Shown: positions 17,793 to 27,088, counted from the stretch's first letter. The stretch: 64,000 bases of DNA from JAJRZX01 sp964407495 (GCA_964407495.1 CAYOVP010000001.1:1-64000); one strand, 5' to 3'. Numbers and translations: made by a program. Notes: generated by a model not told the origin, from the letters alone.

Positions 17793-18469
17793 TAAGAAAG
17801 ATAGATGACGATGAGTTGGAGATGGTAAAGGAGGCGCTCGCGGCCAACCCCCTCTTCAGCGGGCTCGAGGAGTTTTACCTCGATGACCTCCTGGAAGTGG
17901 GAGAACTCAAGTACTGGCCCGGCGGGTCCCAGGTCATATGCGAGGGTGATATGGGAGAGGCCGTGTACTTCATAGTCTCGGGAAGGGCAAAGGTGACGCT
18001 GTACAGCGAACAGGGTCGCGAGATAGTGCTCTCTGTCCTTAAGAAGGGCGACATGTTCGGAGAGATGTCCATAATGGACGAGAAACCGCGCTCTGCGAAC
18101 GTGGAGACCGTAAAGGAACTCAAGTGTCTCGTCGTAAGAAAGGATGCCTTTCTCAAGTACCTGGGCGTGCATCACCGCGTGTACCGAACCATGTTCGCCT
18201 ATCTAACCACCAGGCTCCGAGAGGCCACGCGAAAGATCGGAGGCCTTGCGCTCCTCGATGTCTGTGGCCGAATTGCCCATACGCTCATAGGAATGGCAAA
18301 GCCCTCGGAAGACGACCAGATAGTGACCATAGAACGGCCAACACACGAGGAACTGGCGGCAATGATAGGGTCCTCGAGGGAGGTTGTGAGCAGGGCGCTG
18401 AAGAAGATGAGCAACGAGGGGTATATAAAGATAGAAAAGAAGCACATACTCCTCTTTCTGCACCAGTAA
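17789..18469 (+). CDS. CRP/FNR-family transcriptional regulator
   Basis: 226 residues: an N-terminal cyclic-nucleotide-binding-like beta-barrel (residues 20-135, with GDMFGEMSIMDEKPRSANVE at the phosphate-binding cassette position) and a C-terminal winged helix. The recognition helix SSREVVSRALKKM keeps the Arg-Glu-(x3)-Arg pattern by which E. coli CRP reads TGTGA. No FNR-type cysteine cluster is present. The cassette region has EMS and PRSA, close to cAMP-binding members, but the ligand is not certain. A TGTGA-N6-TCACT sequence lies 12 bases after the stop codon. Confidence 0.9.
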   Translation: MIRKIDDDELEMVKEALAANPLFSGLEEFYLDDLLEVGELKYWPGGSQVICEGDMGEAVYFIVSGRAKVTLYSEQGREIVLSVLKKGDMFGEMSIMDEKPRSANVETVKELKCLVVRKDAFLKYLGVHHRVYRTMFAYLTTRLREATRKIGGLALLDVCGRIAHTLIGMAKPSEDDQIVTIERPTHEELAAMIGSSREVVSRALKKMSNEGYIKIEKKHILLFLHQ

Positions 18470-18480
18470 GGCCGGAGCGC

Positions 18481-18496
18481 TGTGACCTTTATCACT
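18481..18496 (+). promoter_or_regulatory. CRP-type palindrome TGTGA-N6-TCACT
   Basis: TGTGA (18481-18485), six bases, TCACT (18492-18496): nine of ten positions of the CRP half-sites. It sits directly after the CRP-family gene and 46 bases upstream of the -35 of the next gene. A TTTTTT tract follows two bases later, so a weak terminator is the alternative reading. Confidence 0.55.
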
Positions 18497-18541
18497 GTTT
18501 TTTCCGCAAATCGGCGTTGATAATCAGAGACCGGTTTAACC

Positions 18542-18570
18542 TTGACTTGAGGCGGCCACTGTGCTAATAA
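18542..18570 (+). promoter_or_regulatory. Sigma-70-type promoter for the M23 peptidase gene
   Basis: TTGACT (18542-18547), 17-base spacer, TAATAA (18565-18570), 55 bases before the start codon of the M23 peptidase gene. The upstream CRP-type site is compatible with activator control. Confidence 0.5.
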
Positions 18571-18625
18571 TCAGAGAAAAAATGACGAGTTCCATGGCAA
18601 ACAAACTCCAGAGGCGGAGGCTGTC

Positions 18626-19609
18626 TTGAGGTTAAAGTCACCCTTCAGGAGATCGGGCGAAGGCCTCTCGGGCGTAGGTGCGTCCCGCCCAAGGGGCAGT
18701 AGATACCTTACCCTATTCTTCCTCACCAACGATAGCGCCGCGCCAAGGCGCCTGAAGATGAGTATGGCCCTTGCCAAGGGGCTCGCCGTCCTCTCTGTAT
18801 TATTCTTCCTGGGCGTCTCCTTCATGGCATATGATTACCTGCGTCTTCGCGGCGATTCGCGCGAACTCTACCGATTGAAGAGCGAGAACGCCACACAGAA
18901 GATAGAACTGCAGGACTTCTCGTCGAGGATCCGTGACCTCGAGGCAAAGATGGCCCGTCTCGAGATATTCGACAAGAAACTCCGCATCATCGCCCATATC
19001 GAGCCAGAGGGCAAGTTTGCCTCAAAGACCACTCTCAAGGGCATAGGTGGGCCAGCCGCCGACAGCGCAGACTATCTCCTCACCCCGGGTGCGAGGGTCG
19101 ACGAACTCGTGAGCCAGATACGCTCAGACCTCGAGGGGCTCGAACTCAAGGCAGACCTTCAGGAGGCGAGTTTCTCCGATCTTCGCGAGGGCCTCATGAA
19201 AAAATCCCGGCTCCTCGCATCCACGCCATCCATCTGGCCCGTTAAGGGTTGGGTGACGTCCACCTTTGGCTCGAGGATCTCTCCCTTTACAGGGCTCAAG
19301 CACGCCCACAATGGCATCGACATCGCCAACCGCCTCGGTACGCCCGTAGTGGCCACTGCCAACGGCAGGGTGACCAAAGTAGGCCGTGACGCCAACCTCG
19401 GCAGGTTTATCACCGTCAGCCACGGCTATGGCATAAAGACCGTCTATGGTCACCTCTCGCGCACCTATGTCAAGACCGGCCAGAGGGTCAAGAGGGGGCA
19501 GAAGATCGGGGCCCTCGGCAACACGGGCCGTTCCACAGGCTCACATCTGCACTATGCCGTTGCCGTAAACGGCGTCTACGTAAATCCCAGAAGGTATATC
19601 CTGAACTGA
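18626..19609 (+). CDS. M23-family peptidase, membrane anchored
   Basis: 327-residue LytM-type zinc endopeptidase or amidase activator acting on peptidoglycan. One transmembrane segment lies at about residues 50-70, followed by a coiled-coil-like stretch (75-115) and the M23 domain (205-325). His228 and Asp232 in HNGID and the HLH pair (307 and 309) in SHLHYAV match the zinc ligands and catalytic His of active members, so it is probably a real enzyme and not only an activator. The start is a TTG at 18626 with GGAGG 5 bases upstream. It precedes secA, an order I recall from Geobacter-type genomes. Confidence 0.9.
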   Translation: MRLKSPFRRSGEGLSGVGASRPRGSRYLTLFFLTNDSAAPRRLKMSMALAKGLAVLSVLFFLGVSFMAYDYLRLRGDSRELYRLKSENATQKIELQDFSSRIRDLEAKMARLEIFDKKLRIIAHIEPEGKFASKTTLKGIGGPAADSADYLLTPGARVDELVSQIRSDLEGLELKADLQEASFSDLREGLMKKSRLLASTPSIWPVKGWVTSTFGSRISPFTGLKHAHNGIDIANRLGTPVVATANGRVTKVGRDANLGRFITVSHGYGIKTVYGHLSRTYVKTGQRVKRGQKIGALGNTGRSTGSHLHYAVAVNGVYVNPRRYILN

Positions 19610-19960
19610 GAGTTCCGTCATAAGTGGTCTCGCCTGAACGCAGACAGGCCGGGGCTCAGGTGCGAAGTCCTTTGGCGGTCCTCCAGGCCTCCTTGGGGCA
19701 GGGACGGGAGATGGGGTGATAAGGAAAGCGGGGGGCTCTGACTGCGGCACCTGCCTTGGCGCTATGAGGTCTGTCTGGACGCTACAGCCCGGCTTGGGAC
19801 TTGGAGGCCAGAAGGTGCCTGGCCCAGGCTTCCACGAGACAAACCCTCCTTCCTACGAATACCCTTTCTTTGGTCTGGAATCGGGAAACAAATAGTGTTA
19901 TACTTTGATATTAAAGGAAATATACCACCATATAAAATATAGACATACACAGGGAGCAAC
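19610..19960. other. Gene-free gap before secA with a weak promoter candidate
   Basis: 351 bases without a supported gene. A TATACT hexamer (19899-19904) in AT-rich sequence about 57 bases before secA is a plausible -10, but no good -35 is seen. The rest is GC-rich with no obvious structure. No secM-like reading frame was recognised. Confidence 0.4.
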
Positions 19961-22714
19961 ATGTTTGGCGGAATACTGAAGAAGGTTTTTGGCAGCAAGA
20001 ACGAACGCGACATCAAGCGCATGCGTCCACTTGTGGACAAGATAAACGCCCTTGAACCAGAGATGGAGAAAGTGGCGGACAACGGCTTCATCGCCCTTAC
20101 GGAGAAGTTCAAGGAACGGATAGCAGGCGGGGCCACACTGGACGAGATACTGCCAGAAGCCTTTGCCGCTGTCCGCGAGGCCTCGAAGCGGGAACTCAGG
20201 ATGCGCCACTTCGACACCCAGATCCTCGGCGGCATAGTCCTCCACGAGGGCAAGATAGCAGAGATGAAGACCGGTGAAGGTAAGACCCTTGCCGCCACAC
20301 TCGCACTCTATCTCAACGCGCTTACAGGCAAGGGCGCCCATCTTGTCACTGTGAACGACTACCTCTCGCGCCGTGACGCTGTCTGGATGGGGCCACTGTA
20401 CCACAAACTCGGCCTCACCGTGGGAGTCATACAGCACGAGGTGAGTTTCATCTATGACCCCACCTTTACGGATGAGACGGGCGGGCACTATCACCTCCGT
20501 CCCGTGGAGCGGCGGGAGGCCTATTACGCGGACATCACCTACGGGACAAACAACGAGTTTGGTTTCGATTACCTGCGCGACAATATGAAGTTCTCCATAG
20601 ATGAGTATGTTCAGCGCGAACTCAACTTCGCCATTGTCGACGAGGTGGACTCCATCCTCATCGACGAGGCCCGTACCCCTCTTATAATATCCGGCGCCCT
20701 CGAAGACTCCACGCAGAAGTACTATGACATAGACCGTGTCATACCAAACCTCGAAAAAGACAGGCATTATACTGTGGACGAGAAGGCCCGCCAGGTGCTC
20801 CTTACAGACGAGGGCGTGGAAAAGGTGGAGTCACTGCTCGGGATAAAGAACCTATACGACATCACCAACATAGAGACCCTTCATCACGTGAACCAGGCCC
20901 TCAAGGCCCATGTCCTCTTCCAGCGCGATGTGGACTACGTGGTAAAGGACGGCTCGGTGGTCATAGTGGACGAGTTCACGGGCAGGCTCATGGAGGGCCG
21001 CCGCTGGTCTGACGGCCTTCACCAGGCCGTGGAGGCCAAGGAAGGGGTGAAGATAGAGAGCGAGAACCAGACGCTGGCCACCATTACCTTCCAGAACTAC
21101 TTCAGGATGTATGACAAACTCTCGGGCATGACCGGTACAGCCGACACAGAGGCCGCGGAGTTCAACTCCATATACAACCTCGAGGTGGTGGTAATCCCCA
21201 CGAACAAGCCCATGATACGCATCGACCACCGCGACCTCGTGTACAAGACCAAGGAAGAGAAGTTCCGCGCAGTAATAAAGGAAATAAAGGAACTCATAGA
21301 AAAGGGCAGGCCCGTACTCGTGGGTACCATCTCCATAGAGGACTCGGAAAAACTCTCACGCATGCTGAAGGCCCAGGGCATACGCCACGATGTCCTCAAT
21401 GCCAAGCACCACGAGCGCGAGGCAGAGATAATAGCCCAGGCAGGCCGCCTCGGTGCAGTGACCCTGTCCACCAACATGGCTGGCCGTGGAACCGATATCA
21501 TGCTCGGCGGCAACCCAGAACACATGGCCATGGCAGTTGCCGGCAAGGACGAGACAACGCCAGAATACAAGGCCGCCTACGAAGAGGCCTTGAGGATCTG
21601 CAATGAGGAGAAGAAGAAGGTCATAGAACTGGGCGGCCTTCATATCCTTGGCACCGAACGCCACGAGTCGAGGCGTATAGACAACCAGCTCCGTGGCCGC
21701 GCGGGCCGCCAGGGAGACCCTGGATCGTCGCGCTTCTATCTCTCCTTCGAGGACGATCTCCTTCGTATCTTCGGGAGCGACCGCATCGCCTCCATTATGA
21801 ACAAGATAGGCCTTGAAGAAGACGTGCCCATAGAGCACGGCCTCGTCTCCAGGGCCATTGAGAATGCCCAGAAAAAGGTCGAGGCCCATAACTTCGACAT
21901 AAGAAAACACCTCCTCGAGTATGATGATGTCATGAACCAGCAGAGGGAGGTGGTCTATGGGTACAGGCGTCAGATACTCGCCAAGGAGGGCCTTCGCGAG
22001 ATGGTCAAGGAGTTTGCCGGCGAGATGGCAGAAGACCTTGTAAACACCCATATCGAGGACAAGGCGCATCCTGATGAGTGGGACATAAAGACCCTGAACG
22101 AGGCCGTAATGGCCCAGTTCGGGATAGTCCTCGATGAGGCCGAGGCCAGGGGTGTGGATAATGCCGAGGCACTCGCAAAACTCATAGTGGACAGAGCCTG
22201 GCCCGCCTACGAAGCAAAGGTCGAACTTGCCGGAGAGGAGAACTTCTCCGAGTTCGAGCGCATTATCACCATTACCACCCTAGACAACCTTTGGAAGGAC
22301 CATCTCCTGTCCATGGACCACCTGAAGGGCGGCATAGGGCTCCGCGGTTTTGGACAGAAGGACCCGCTCCAGGAGTACAAGAAAGAAGGCTATGATCTCT
22401 TTGTGAACATGATCTATAACTTCAAGTCAGAGATAGTTGAGCGCCTCTTCAGGGTGGAGATTACCATAGACGAGGGTGAGGAGACTGCCCCTGCGCCCCC
22501 GCCGCCGGTGGCAGAGCCCGTGGCCGTGACCTACGGGCGAGGCGAGGCCCCTGGCGTGGGAGTTGCAACCGCCGAACCAATGACCGAGGCCGTGGCCGAA
22601 TCTGCCGAGGAAAAGCCGAGGCCCGTGGTGCGAAGCACCGAGAAGATAGGCAGAAACGACCCCTGCACCTGTGGTAGTGGCAAGAAGTATAAGAAGTGCT
22701 GCGGCGCTGCCTGA
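19961..22714 (+). CDS. secA: Preprotein translocase ATPase SecA
   Basis: Motor of the general secretion pathway. 917 residues, normal. Walker A is MKTGEGKT near residue 105, followed by HLVTVNDYLSRRDAVWM; the DEAD-type motif lies in IVDEVDSILIDEARTPLIISG; the second helicase half has TNMAGRGTDIMLGGN and RGRAGRQGDPGSSRFYLS. The C-terminal zinc tail NDPCTCGSGKKYKKCC is intact after a Pro/Ala/Glu-rich linker (residues 840-890). The ATG at 19961 has AGGGAGC upstream. It is followed by tandem hairpins. Confidence 0.98.
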   Translation: MFGGILKKVFGSKNERDIKRMRPLVDKINALEPEMEKVADNGFIALTEKFKERIAGGATLDEILPEAFAAVREASKRELRMRHFDTQILGGIVLHEGKIAEMKTGEGKTLAATLALYLNALTGKGAHLVTVNDYLSRRDAVWMGPLYHKLGLTVGVIQHEVSFIYDPTFTDETGGHYHLRPVERREAYYADITYGTNNEFGFDYLRDNMKFSIDEYVQRELNFAIVDEVDSILIDEARTPLIISGALEDSTQKYYDIDRVIPNLEKDRHYTVDEKARQVLLTDEGVEKVESLLGIKNLYDITNIETLHHVNQALKAHVLFQRDVDYVVKDGSVVIVDEFTGRLMEGRRWSDGLHQAVEAKEGVKIESENQTLATITFQNYFRMYDKLSGMTGTADTEAAEFNSIYNLEVVVIPTNKPMIRIDHRDLVYKTKEEKFRAVIKEIKELIEKGRPVLVGTISIEDSEKLSRMLKAQGIRHDVLNAKHHEREAEIIAQAGRLGAVTLSTNMAGRGTDIMLGGNPEHMAMAVAGKDETTPEYKAAYEEALRICNEEKKKVIELGGLHILGTERHESRRIDNQLRGRAGRQGDPGSSRFYLSFEDDLLRIFGSDRIASIMNKIGLEEDVPIEHGLVSRAIENAQKKVEAHNFDIRKHLLEYDDVMNQQREVVYGYRRQILAKEGLREMVKEFAGEMAEDLVNTHIEDKAHPDEWDIKTLNEAVMAQFGIVLDEAEARGVDNAEALAKLIVDRAWPAYEAKVELAGEENFSEFERIITITTLDNLWKDHLLSMDHLKGGIGLRGFGQKDPLQEYKKEGYDLFVNMIYNFKSEIVERLFRVEITIDEGEETAPAPPPPVAEPVAVTYGRGEAPGVGVATAEPMTEAVAESAEEKPRPVVRSTEKIGRNDPCTCGSGKKYKKCCGAA

Positions 22715-22814
22715 GGGGCCGATGGTCTCAGGGGGCGGCTGCCAGAACTGATACCGCTGTTCCTGTCATGCCTTTTGCTGTGGCATCATCGGGGCCCGGT
22801 GCATGGGCTGATAC

Positions 22815-22897
22815 TGGTTTTCTTTGCTCCGCTTTCTTTTTTCCAAAAGAAAGCGGAAGGTTTTCTCTGTCTTACTTTCTTTTTCAAAAAAAGTAAG
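22815..22897 (+). repeat. Interspersed hairpin repeat, copy C (tandem hairpins)
   Basis: TGGTTTTCTTTG (22815-22826) precedes a perfect inverted repeat CCGCTTTCTTTT (22829-22840)/AAAAGAAAGCGG (22845-22856), then a second one starting CTTACTTTC (22871) and ending AAAAGTAAG (22897). Each is followed by T-rich DNA. It lies between secA and argJ and may terminate secA. Confidence 0.7.
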
Positions 22898-22941
22898 GAA
22901 ATCTTTTCACCTCATATCTTTTCATCTCAGGGGTTTTTCTA

Positions 22942-24153
22942 ATGACAACCGAGAAGGCCGCAGGGCCTCTTTGCAGGCTCCGCGTTCCTGGCTTTAGGGC
23001 CTCTGGTACGAGCGCGGGCATAAAGAAAAAGGGCAGACCCGACATGGCCCTCATAGTGAGCGATGTGCCTGCAACCGTTGCAGGGCTCTATACCACCAAC
23101 GTGGTGAAGGCCGCGCCGGTGCTCCTCGACATGGAGCGGACCGCCTCGGACCGCCAGGTGCGCGCCGTGGTCATAAACAGCGGCAATGCCAACGCCTGTA
23201 CCGGTGAGCAGGGCATGAGAGACGCCGCTGAGATGGTGACGCTGACCGAGAAGGCCCTGGGGCTCAATGCTGGCGAGGCCCTCGTGGCCTCGACAGGCGT
23301 AATAGGTGTACCCCTTCCTATGGAGAGGATAAGGGCGGGTATCCAAGACCTCGCTGGTACGCTCCACAAGAGGGGGTTCTGCGCAGTATCCGAGGCCATG
23401 CTCACTACTGACGCCTTTACCAAGACAGCCCTCGTTAGGAAAAAGATTGGCTCCAAGACCGTCACCCTTCTTGGTCTTGCCAAGGGCGCAGGCATGATAA
23501 ATCCTGATATGGCCACCATGCTGGCCTTTTTCATGACCGATGCCGCCATATCGAGGTCACTGCTCAAGGCCGCGCTGAGGTCTGCCTGTGTGCCGAGTTT
23601 CAACAGCATCATGGTGGACAATGATACCTCCACCAATGACACGGCCCTTGCCATGGCAAACGGCTTTAGCGGCGTACGCATCAGGCGTGGTACGGACGAA
23701 TACTCTTGTTTCGTGGCGCTCCTCACCGACGTTGCCACGCGCCTTGCAAAGATGATTGTCCGCGATGGTGAGGGGGCAACGCGTTTTGTGGAGATACGCA
23801 TCACCGGGGCCTCCTCCAGGCGTGAGGCCAGAAAGGCCGCCCGTGTCGTTGCAGGGTCTTTTCTCGTAAAGACAGCCCTCTTCGGCGCTGATCCCAACTG
23901 GGGGCGTGTGGCCGCGGCACTGGGACGGGCAGGGATAAGGCTTGATGAGTCCAGGCTGGAGATTGCCTTCAACGGTGTGACCGTGGCACGGGGCGGGCTC
24001 GATACAGGAGAGGAAAAACGTGCGGCCAGGGCCATGAAAAGGAAGAATATCGTACTCGGCATAGGCCTGAACATCGGTGGCGCCTCGGCTACGTTCTGGA
24101 CAACAGACCTCTCTTATGATTATGTAAGGATAAATTCCGAGTACAGGACCTGA
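22942..24153 (+). CDS. argJ: Glutamate N-acetyltransferase / ornithine acetyltransferase
   Basis: Recycles the acetyl group from acetylornithine to glutamate. 403 residues. It is a self-cleaving protein: the conserved segment KGAGMINPDMATMLAFF around residue 180-195 contains the Thr at which the alpha and beta chains separate. Other family features are INSGNANACTG, STGVIGVPLP, DNDTSTNDTALAMANG and DPNWGRVAAALGRAG. The bifunctional or monofunctional type cannot be read reliably; the GNAT NAGS at 15.8 kb would allow either. The ATG at 22942 follows a T-rich stretch after the hairpins, with only CAGGGG as a possible ribosome-binding site. Confidence 0.95.
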   Translation: MTTEKAAGPLCRLRVPGFRASGTSAGIKKKGRPDMALIVSDVPATVAGLYTTNVVKAAPVLLDMERTASDRQVRAVVINSGNANACTGEQGMRDAAEMVTLTEKALGLNAGEALVASTGVIGVPLPMERIRAGIQDLAGTLHKRGFCAVSEAMLTTDAFTKTALVRKKIGSKTVTLLGLAKGAGMINPDMATMLAFFMTDAAISRSLLKAALRSACVPSFNSIMVDNDTSTNDTALAMANGFSGVRIRRGTDEYSCFVALLTDVATRLAKMIVRDGEGATRFVEIRITGASSRREARKAARVVAGSFLVKTALFGADPNWGRVAAALGRAGIRLDESRLEIAFNGVTVARGGLDTGEEKRAARAMKRKNIVLGIGLNIGGASATFWTTDLSYDYVRINSEYRT

Positions 24154-24204
24154 GGGGCAGCCCTCAGGGCCTCTGAACTTCAAACTCGACGGGGTGTTGA
24201 TACC

Positions 24205-24627
24205 ATGGAGATACTTCTCAAAGAGGCGGCAAGGTGGCTCCGCCAGGCCGAGTACGACCTCAAGGTCTCGGAGTGGAACCAGCAGGGGGGCTTTCACGCG
24301 CCGGCCTGCTTCTGGGCCCAGCAGTCCGCGGCAAAGGCGCTCCGCGGCTTTCTCTTCCTCCAGAGAGAGGACGCCATGGAGACAAGGTCCGTGGCAGACC
24401 TCCTCGACAGGGCCATCACCTATGAAGAGTCCTTCAAGGACTTTGTGGGCGTATCCACCTCCCTTGACCTCTACTACAAGACATCGCGCTTTCCAGATGC
24501 CCTTCCCGGCGGCATACCTGCCGAGATAATTACGGAGAAAGACTCGCGCGATGCCATAAAGCAGGCCACCAACATAGTAGGCATGGTGGAGAGGATAAGG
24601 AAGGACTACCTTCCAGAGACACTCTGA
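24205..24627 (+). CDS. HEPN-domain protein, lone, with altered His position
   Basis: 140-residue all-helical protein of the HEPN class (COG2250-like). The family pattern is clear: WLRQAEYDLKVSEW, then HAPACFWAQQSAAKALRGFL. In RNase-type HEPN proteins an R-x4-6-H motif is catalytic; here the place where His is usual (T-H-S/D) reads ETRSVADLL, with Arg61. HEPN proteins often pair with an MNT nucleotidyltransferase, but no such gene is adjacent: argJ is upstream and the prepilin peptidase gene downstream. It may therefore be a non-catalytic or repurposed HEPN. Start ATG at 24205. Confidence 0.85.
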   Translation: MEILLKEAARWLRQAEYDLKVSEWNQQGGFHAPACFWAQQSAAKALRGFLFLQREDAMETRSVADLLDRAITYEESFKDFVGVSTSLDLYYKTSRFPDALPGGIPAEIITEKDSRDAIKQATNIVGMVERIRKDYLPETL

Positions 24628-24748
24628 GACGTGGGGCGGGTGGCTGGCGCCGGTATGTCTGCCTTTTAGAGTTGGCCCGCCGTTGCGGGAAAGACCCTTG
24701 CCGGTCTTTGGCCCTTGCCGCACATCTCATCCAAGAACCGGAGGTTAC

Positions 24749-25534
24749 TTGATCCAGCAGAACTTGGTCCTCCTGCTCCCCTTTGTATTCGGGGCGGTCG
24801 TGGGCAGTTTTCTTAATGTCTGCATATACCGCCTGCCCGAGGGCATGAGCATAGTCTCGCCTCCCTCGCGGTGTCCGGTCTGCAAGAGGCATATCCCCTT
24901 TTACTGTAATATCCCCATATTGAGTTACATCGTCCTCCGCGGGCGTTGCGGCCAGTGCAAGAGCCCCATTTCCATACAGTACCCCCTGGTGGAACTCCTA
25001 ACAGGGCTCCTTGCAGTGGCGCTCTTCTACCGTTACGGCCCTGACGTGAGGATCATCATACCCTTCTTCTTTGTCTGCGCCCTCGTGGTCAGCACCTTCA
25101 TAGACCTTCGTCACAGGCTCATACTCGATGTCATCACGCTCCCAGGCATAGTCATCGGCTTTGCGGCCTCTTTCTTTATGCCATCGCCTGGAGTAGTAGA
25201 CTCCTTCACAGGCATAGTGGCCGGCGGGGGCATACTAATAGCCATTGCCATGACCTATCACTTCCTTACGGGAAAAGATGGCATGGGCGGTGGAGATATA
25301 AAGTTTCTCGCCATGATAGGGGCCTTCATAGGTTGGAAGGGTGTCCTCTTCACACTGTTTACTGCCTCTGTCGTTGGGGCCTTCATAGGTGTCATAATGA
25401 TGATCCTCTTCTCACGCACCAGCAAGCACGCCTTGCCCTTTGGGCCCTATCTGGCCTTCGGGGCAGGCCTGTATCTTTTTTATGGTCCTGCCTTGATACA
25501 GTGGTATATCAAGAGCGTGGTCCAGGGAGTATAA
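24749..25534 (+). CDS. pilD: Prepilin leader peptidase / N-methyltransferase
   Basis: Inner-membrane aspartic peptidase that cleaves type IV prepilins after Gly and methylates the new N-terminus. 261 residues with about seven membrane segments. The cytoplasmic loop carries the two CxxC pairs (CPVC near residue 42, CGQC near 70). Active-site aspartates are in FIDLRHRLILD and in GMGGGDIKFLAMIGAF. The start is a TTG at 24749 with CCGGAGG immediately upstream; a longer frame from 24683 is out of line with the family. It lies directly before the PilS/PilR-like pair. Confidence 0.95.
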   Translation: MIQQNLVLLLPFVFGAVVGSFLNVCIYRLPEGMSIVSPPSRCPVCKRHIPFYCNIPILSYIVLRGRCGQCKSPISIQYPLVELLTGLLAVALFYRYGPDVRIIIPFFFVCALVVSTFIDLRHRLILDVITLPGIVIGFAASFFMPSPGVVDSFTGIVAGGGILIAIAMTYHFLTGKDGMGGGDIKFLAMIGAFIGWKGVLFTLFTASVVGAFIGVIMMILFSRTSKHALPFGPYLAFGAGLYLFYGPALIQWYIKSVVQGV

Positions 25535-25549
25535 GGCGGTTTTTTTCCG

Positions 25550-27088
25550 GTGAACCTGAAGTTAGGCATACGCGCGCAACTTGGGCTCGGTATAGCCCTC
25601 ATCACCCTGGCCGGTGTGGGGTTCATAGGGCTTATGAGCATAAAGATAGTGGAGGACAAGGCCCTTTACTGGAAGACCCAGGAGGCTGAGCGCACGGCGC
25701 GCATGGTGCGTGCCTCCATGAAGAGGCTCGGTACATGGCTTGACGAGGAGAGGGCATTGAGGCTCCTTGGCGCCATGATGCGCGAGGCAGGCGTCAGGGA
25801 CTATCGCCTTACTACCTCCACTGGCCGTGTTATTACGAAAAAGGGCGTATTGCCGCGGATAACTGCCAGGCCCCTCGTGCTTCTCGATGGTGTACGGGTA
25901 AGACGCATAGGAGGGGGCTGGCTGAGCGGGCCGGGGCGTTACCTGTACGTGAGCGCCGAACTGCGCGGTGCCGGCGTCCCTGACGGCAGGCTCGACTTCT
26001 CCGTACCGCTTACAGACATCAATACAGAACTAAGCGGGGTAAAGAAGTTCCTTGTAGTGTACATAGTCCTTGACAGCGCCATTATAATTGCCTTTGGGTT
26101 CTTCTTTCTCTCCGGCTCCATAATAAACCCCATAAGAAGGCTCACAGATGCCGCCTCACGCATAGCAGGCGGGTCCTTTGGCGAACGCGTCAATATAAAA
26201 TCCGACAATGAGATAGGAGTAATGGCGGCCTCCTTCAACAAGATGGCAGGGAGGATAGAAGAAGAGATAAAGACATTGGAGAGGCTCAACAAGGAACTCG
26301 TGAGTGCCCAGGAAGAGGTTCTCCGTTCGTCCACGCTGGCAGCCGTAGGGAGGCTAGCCGCTGGCATTGCCCACGAGATAGGCAACCCCCTCGGCGCAGT
26401 GGGCGGGTATCTACAGATTCTCGAGCGTGGTTCTCTTGATAAGGCGGACGAGAAGGATATAATAGAGAGGGCCGGACGCGAGGTGGCCAGAATCGACGCC
26501 ATACTCAGGGAGTTTCTCGAGTTCTCGCGGGCCGGCAAGAAGGCCATTGAGCCTGTGGACGTGAATGCCCTCATAGAAGAGAGCGTACGCGGGCTCGAAG
26601 GACACAGGGACTTCGAAGGGGTTCTGGTAAAGACCACCCTCGCAGGGGGCCTGCCGCCCGTCATGATGAACGAGGGTAAACTCCGCCAGGTCTTTGTGAA
26701 CCTCCTCGTCAATGCCGCCCAGGCAATGAGCGGCATGGAGGGACGTAGAGTGATAAACGTCAAGACCGAGATAGGCAAACTACCGGTAAAGGATGCGAAC
26801 CTTCGAAGGCGCAAGGACGACAAGCCCCTCAGGCCTGGCGAGACCATATACCGCGAGTACGTATTCGTAAGCATAAGCGACAGGGGTACGGGCATAAGCG
26901 AGGAAGACGCCAGACGTATCTTCGAGCCCTTCTTTACCACAAAGGAAGTAGGAAAGGGCACCGGGCTCGGGCTCTTTGTGTCCAAGAGCATACTGACGAC
27001 CTATGGTGGAGAGATAGAGTTCGAGTCAAAGGTGGGCAAGGGCTCCACCTTTACTGTAAGATTGCCCTGCAGGAGGGGTGGAAGATGA
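25550..27088 (+). CDS. pilS: Membrane sensor histidine kinase (PilS/NtrB-like)
   Basis: 512 residues: membrane segment 8-30, periplasmic region 31-160, second membrane segment 165-190, HAMP 191-245, dimerisation helix with phosphoacceptor His275 in AHEIGNPLG, then the ATPase domain with NLLVNAAQAM, SDRGTGI, EPFFTTKEVGKGTGLGL. A long basic insert (about residues 405-440) lies inside the ATPase domain. The start is a GTG at 25550. The stop overlaps the start of the response regulator gene (ATGA). The name PilS is by position beside the pilus genes; its six-membrane-segment Pseudomonas namesake differs in topology. Confidence 0.88.
   Translation: MNLKLGIRAQLGLGIALITLAGVGFIGLMSIKIVEDKALYWKTQEAERTARMVRASMKRLGTWLDEERALRLLGAMMREAGVRDYRLTTSTGRVITKKGVLPRITARPLVLLDGVRVRRIGGGWLSGPGRYLYVSAELRGAGVPDGRLDFSVPLTDINTELSGVKKFLVVYIVLDSAIIIAFGFFFLSGSIINPIRRLTDAASRIAGGSFGERVNIKSDNEIGVMAASFNKMAGRIEEEIKTLERLNKELVSAQEEVLRSSTLAAVGRLAAGIAHEIGNPLGAVGGYLQILERGSLDKADEKDIIERAGREVARIDAILREFLEFSRAGKKAIEPVDVNALIEESVRGLEGHRDFEGVLVKTTLAGGLPPVMMNEGKLRQVFVNLLVNAAQAMSGMEGRRVINVKTEIGKLPVKDANLRRRKDDKPLRPGETIYREYVFVSISDRGTGISEEDARRIFEPFFTTKEVGKGTGLGLFVSKSILTTYGGEIEFESKVGKGSTFTVRLPCRRGGR

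Noticed and set aside
19898..20767. 289-codon antisense frame in secA, and similar ones in hslU, argB, pilQ and recN
   Set aside because: All are shadows of well-supported genes in other frames, lack signals for translation, and show no family motifs.
24205..24627. HEPN-MNT toxin-antitoxin pair
   Set aside because: No nucleotidyltransferase gene lies on either side; the neighbours are argJ and the prepilin peptidase gene.
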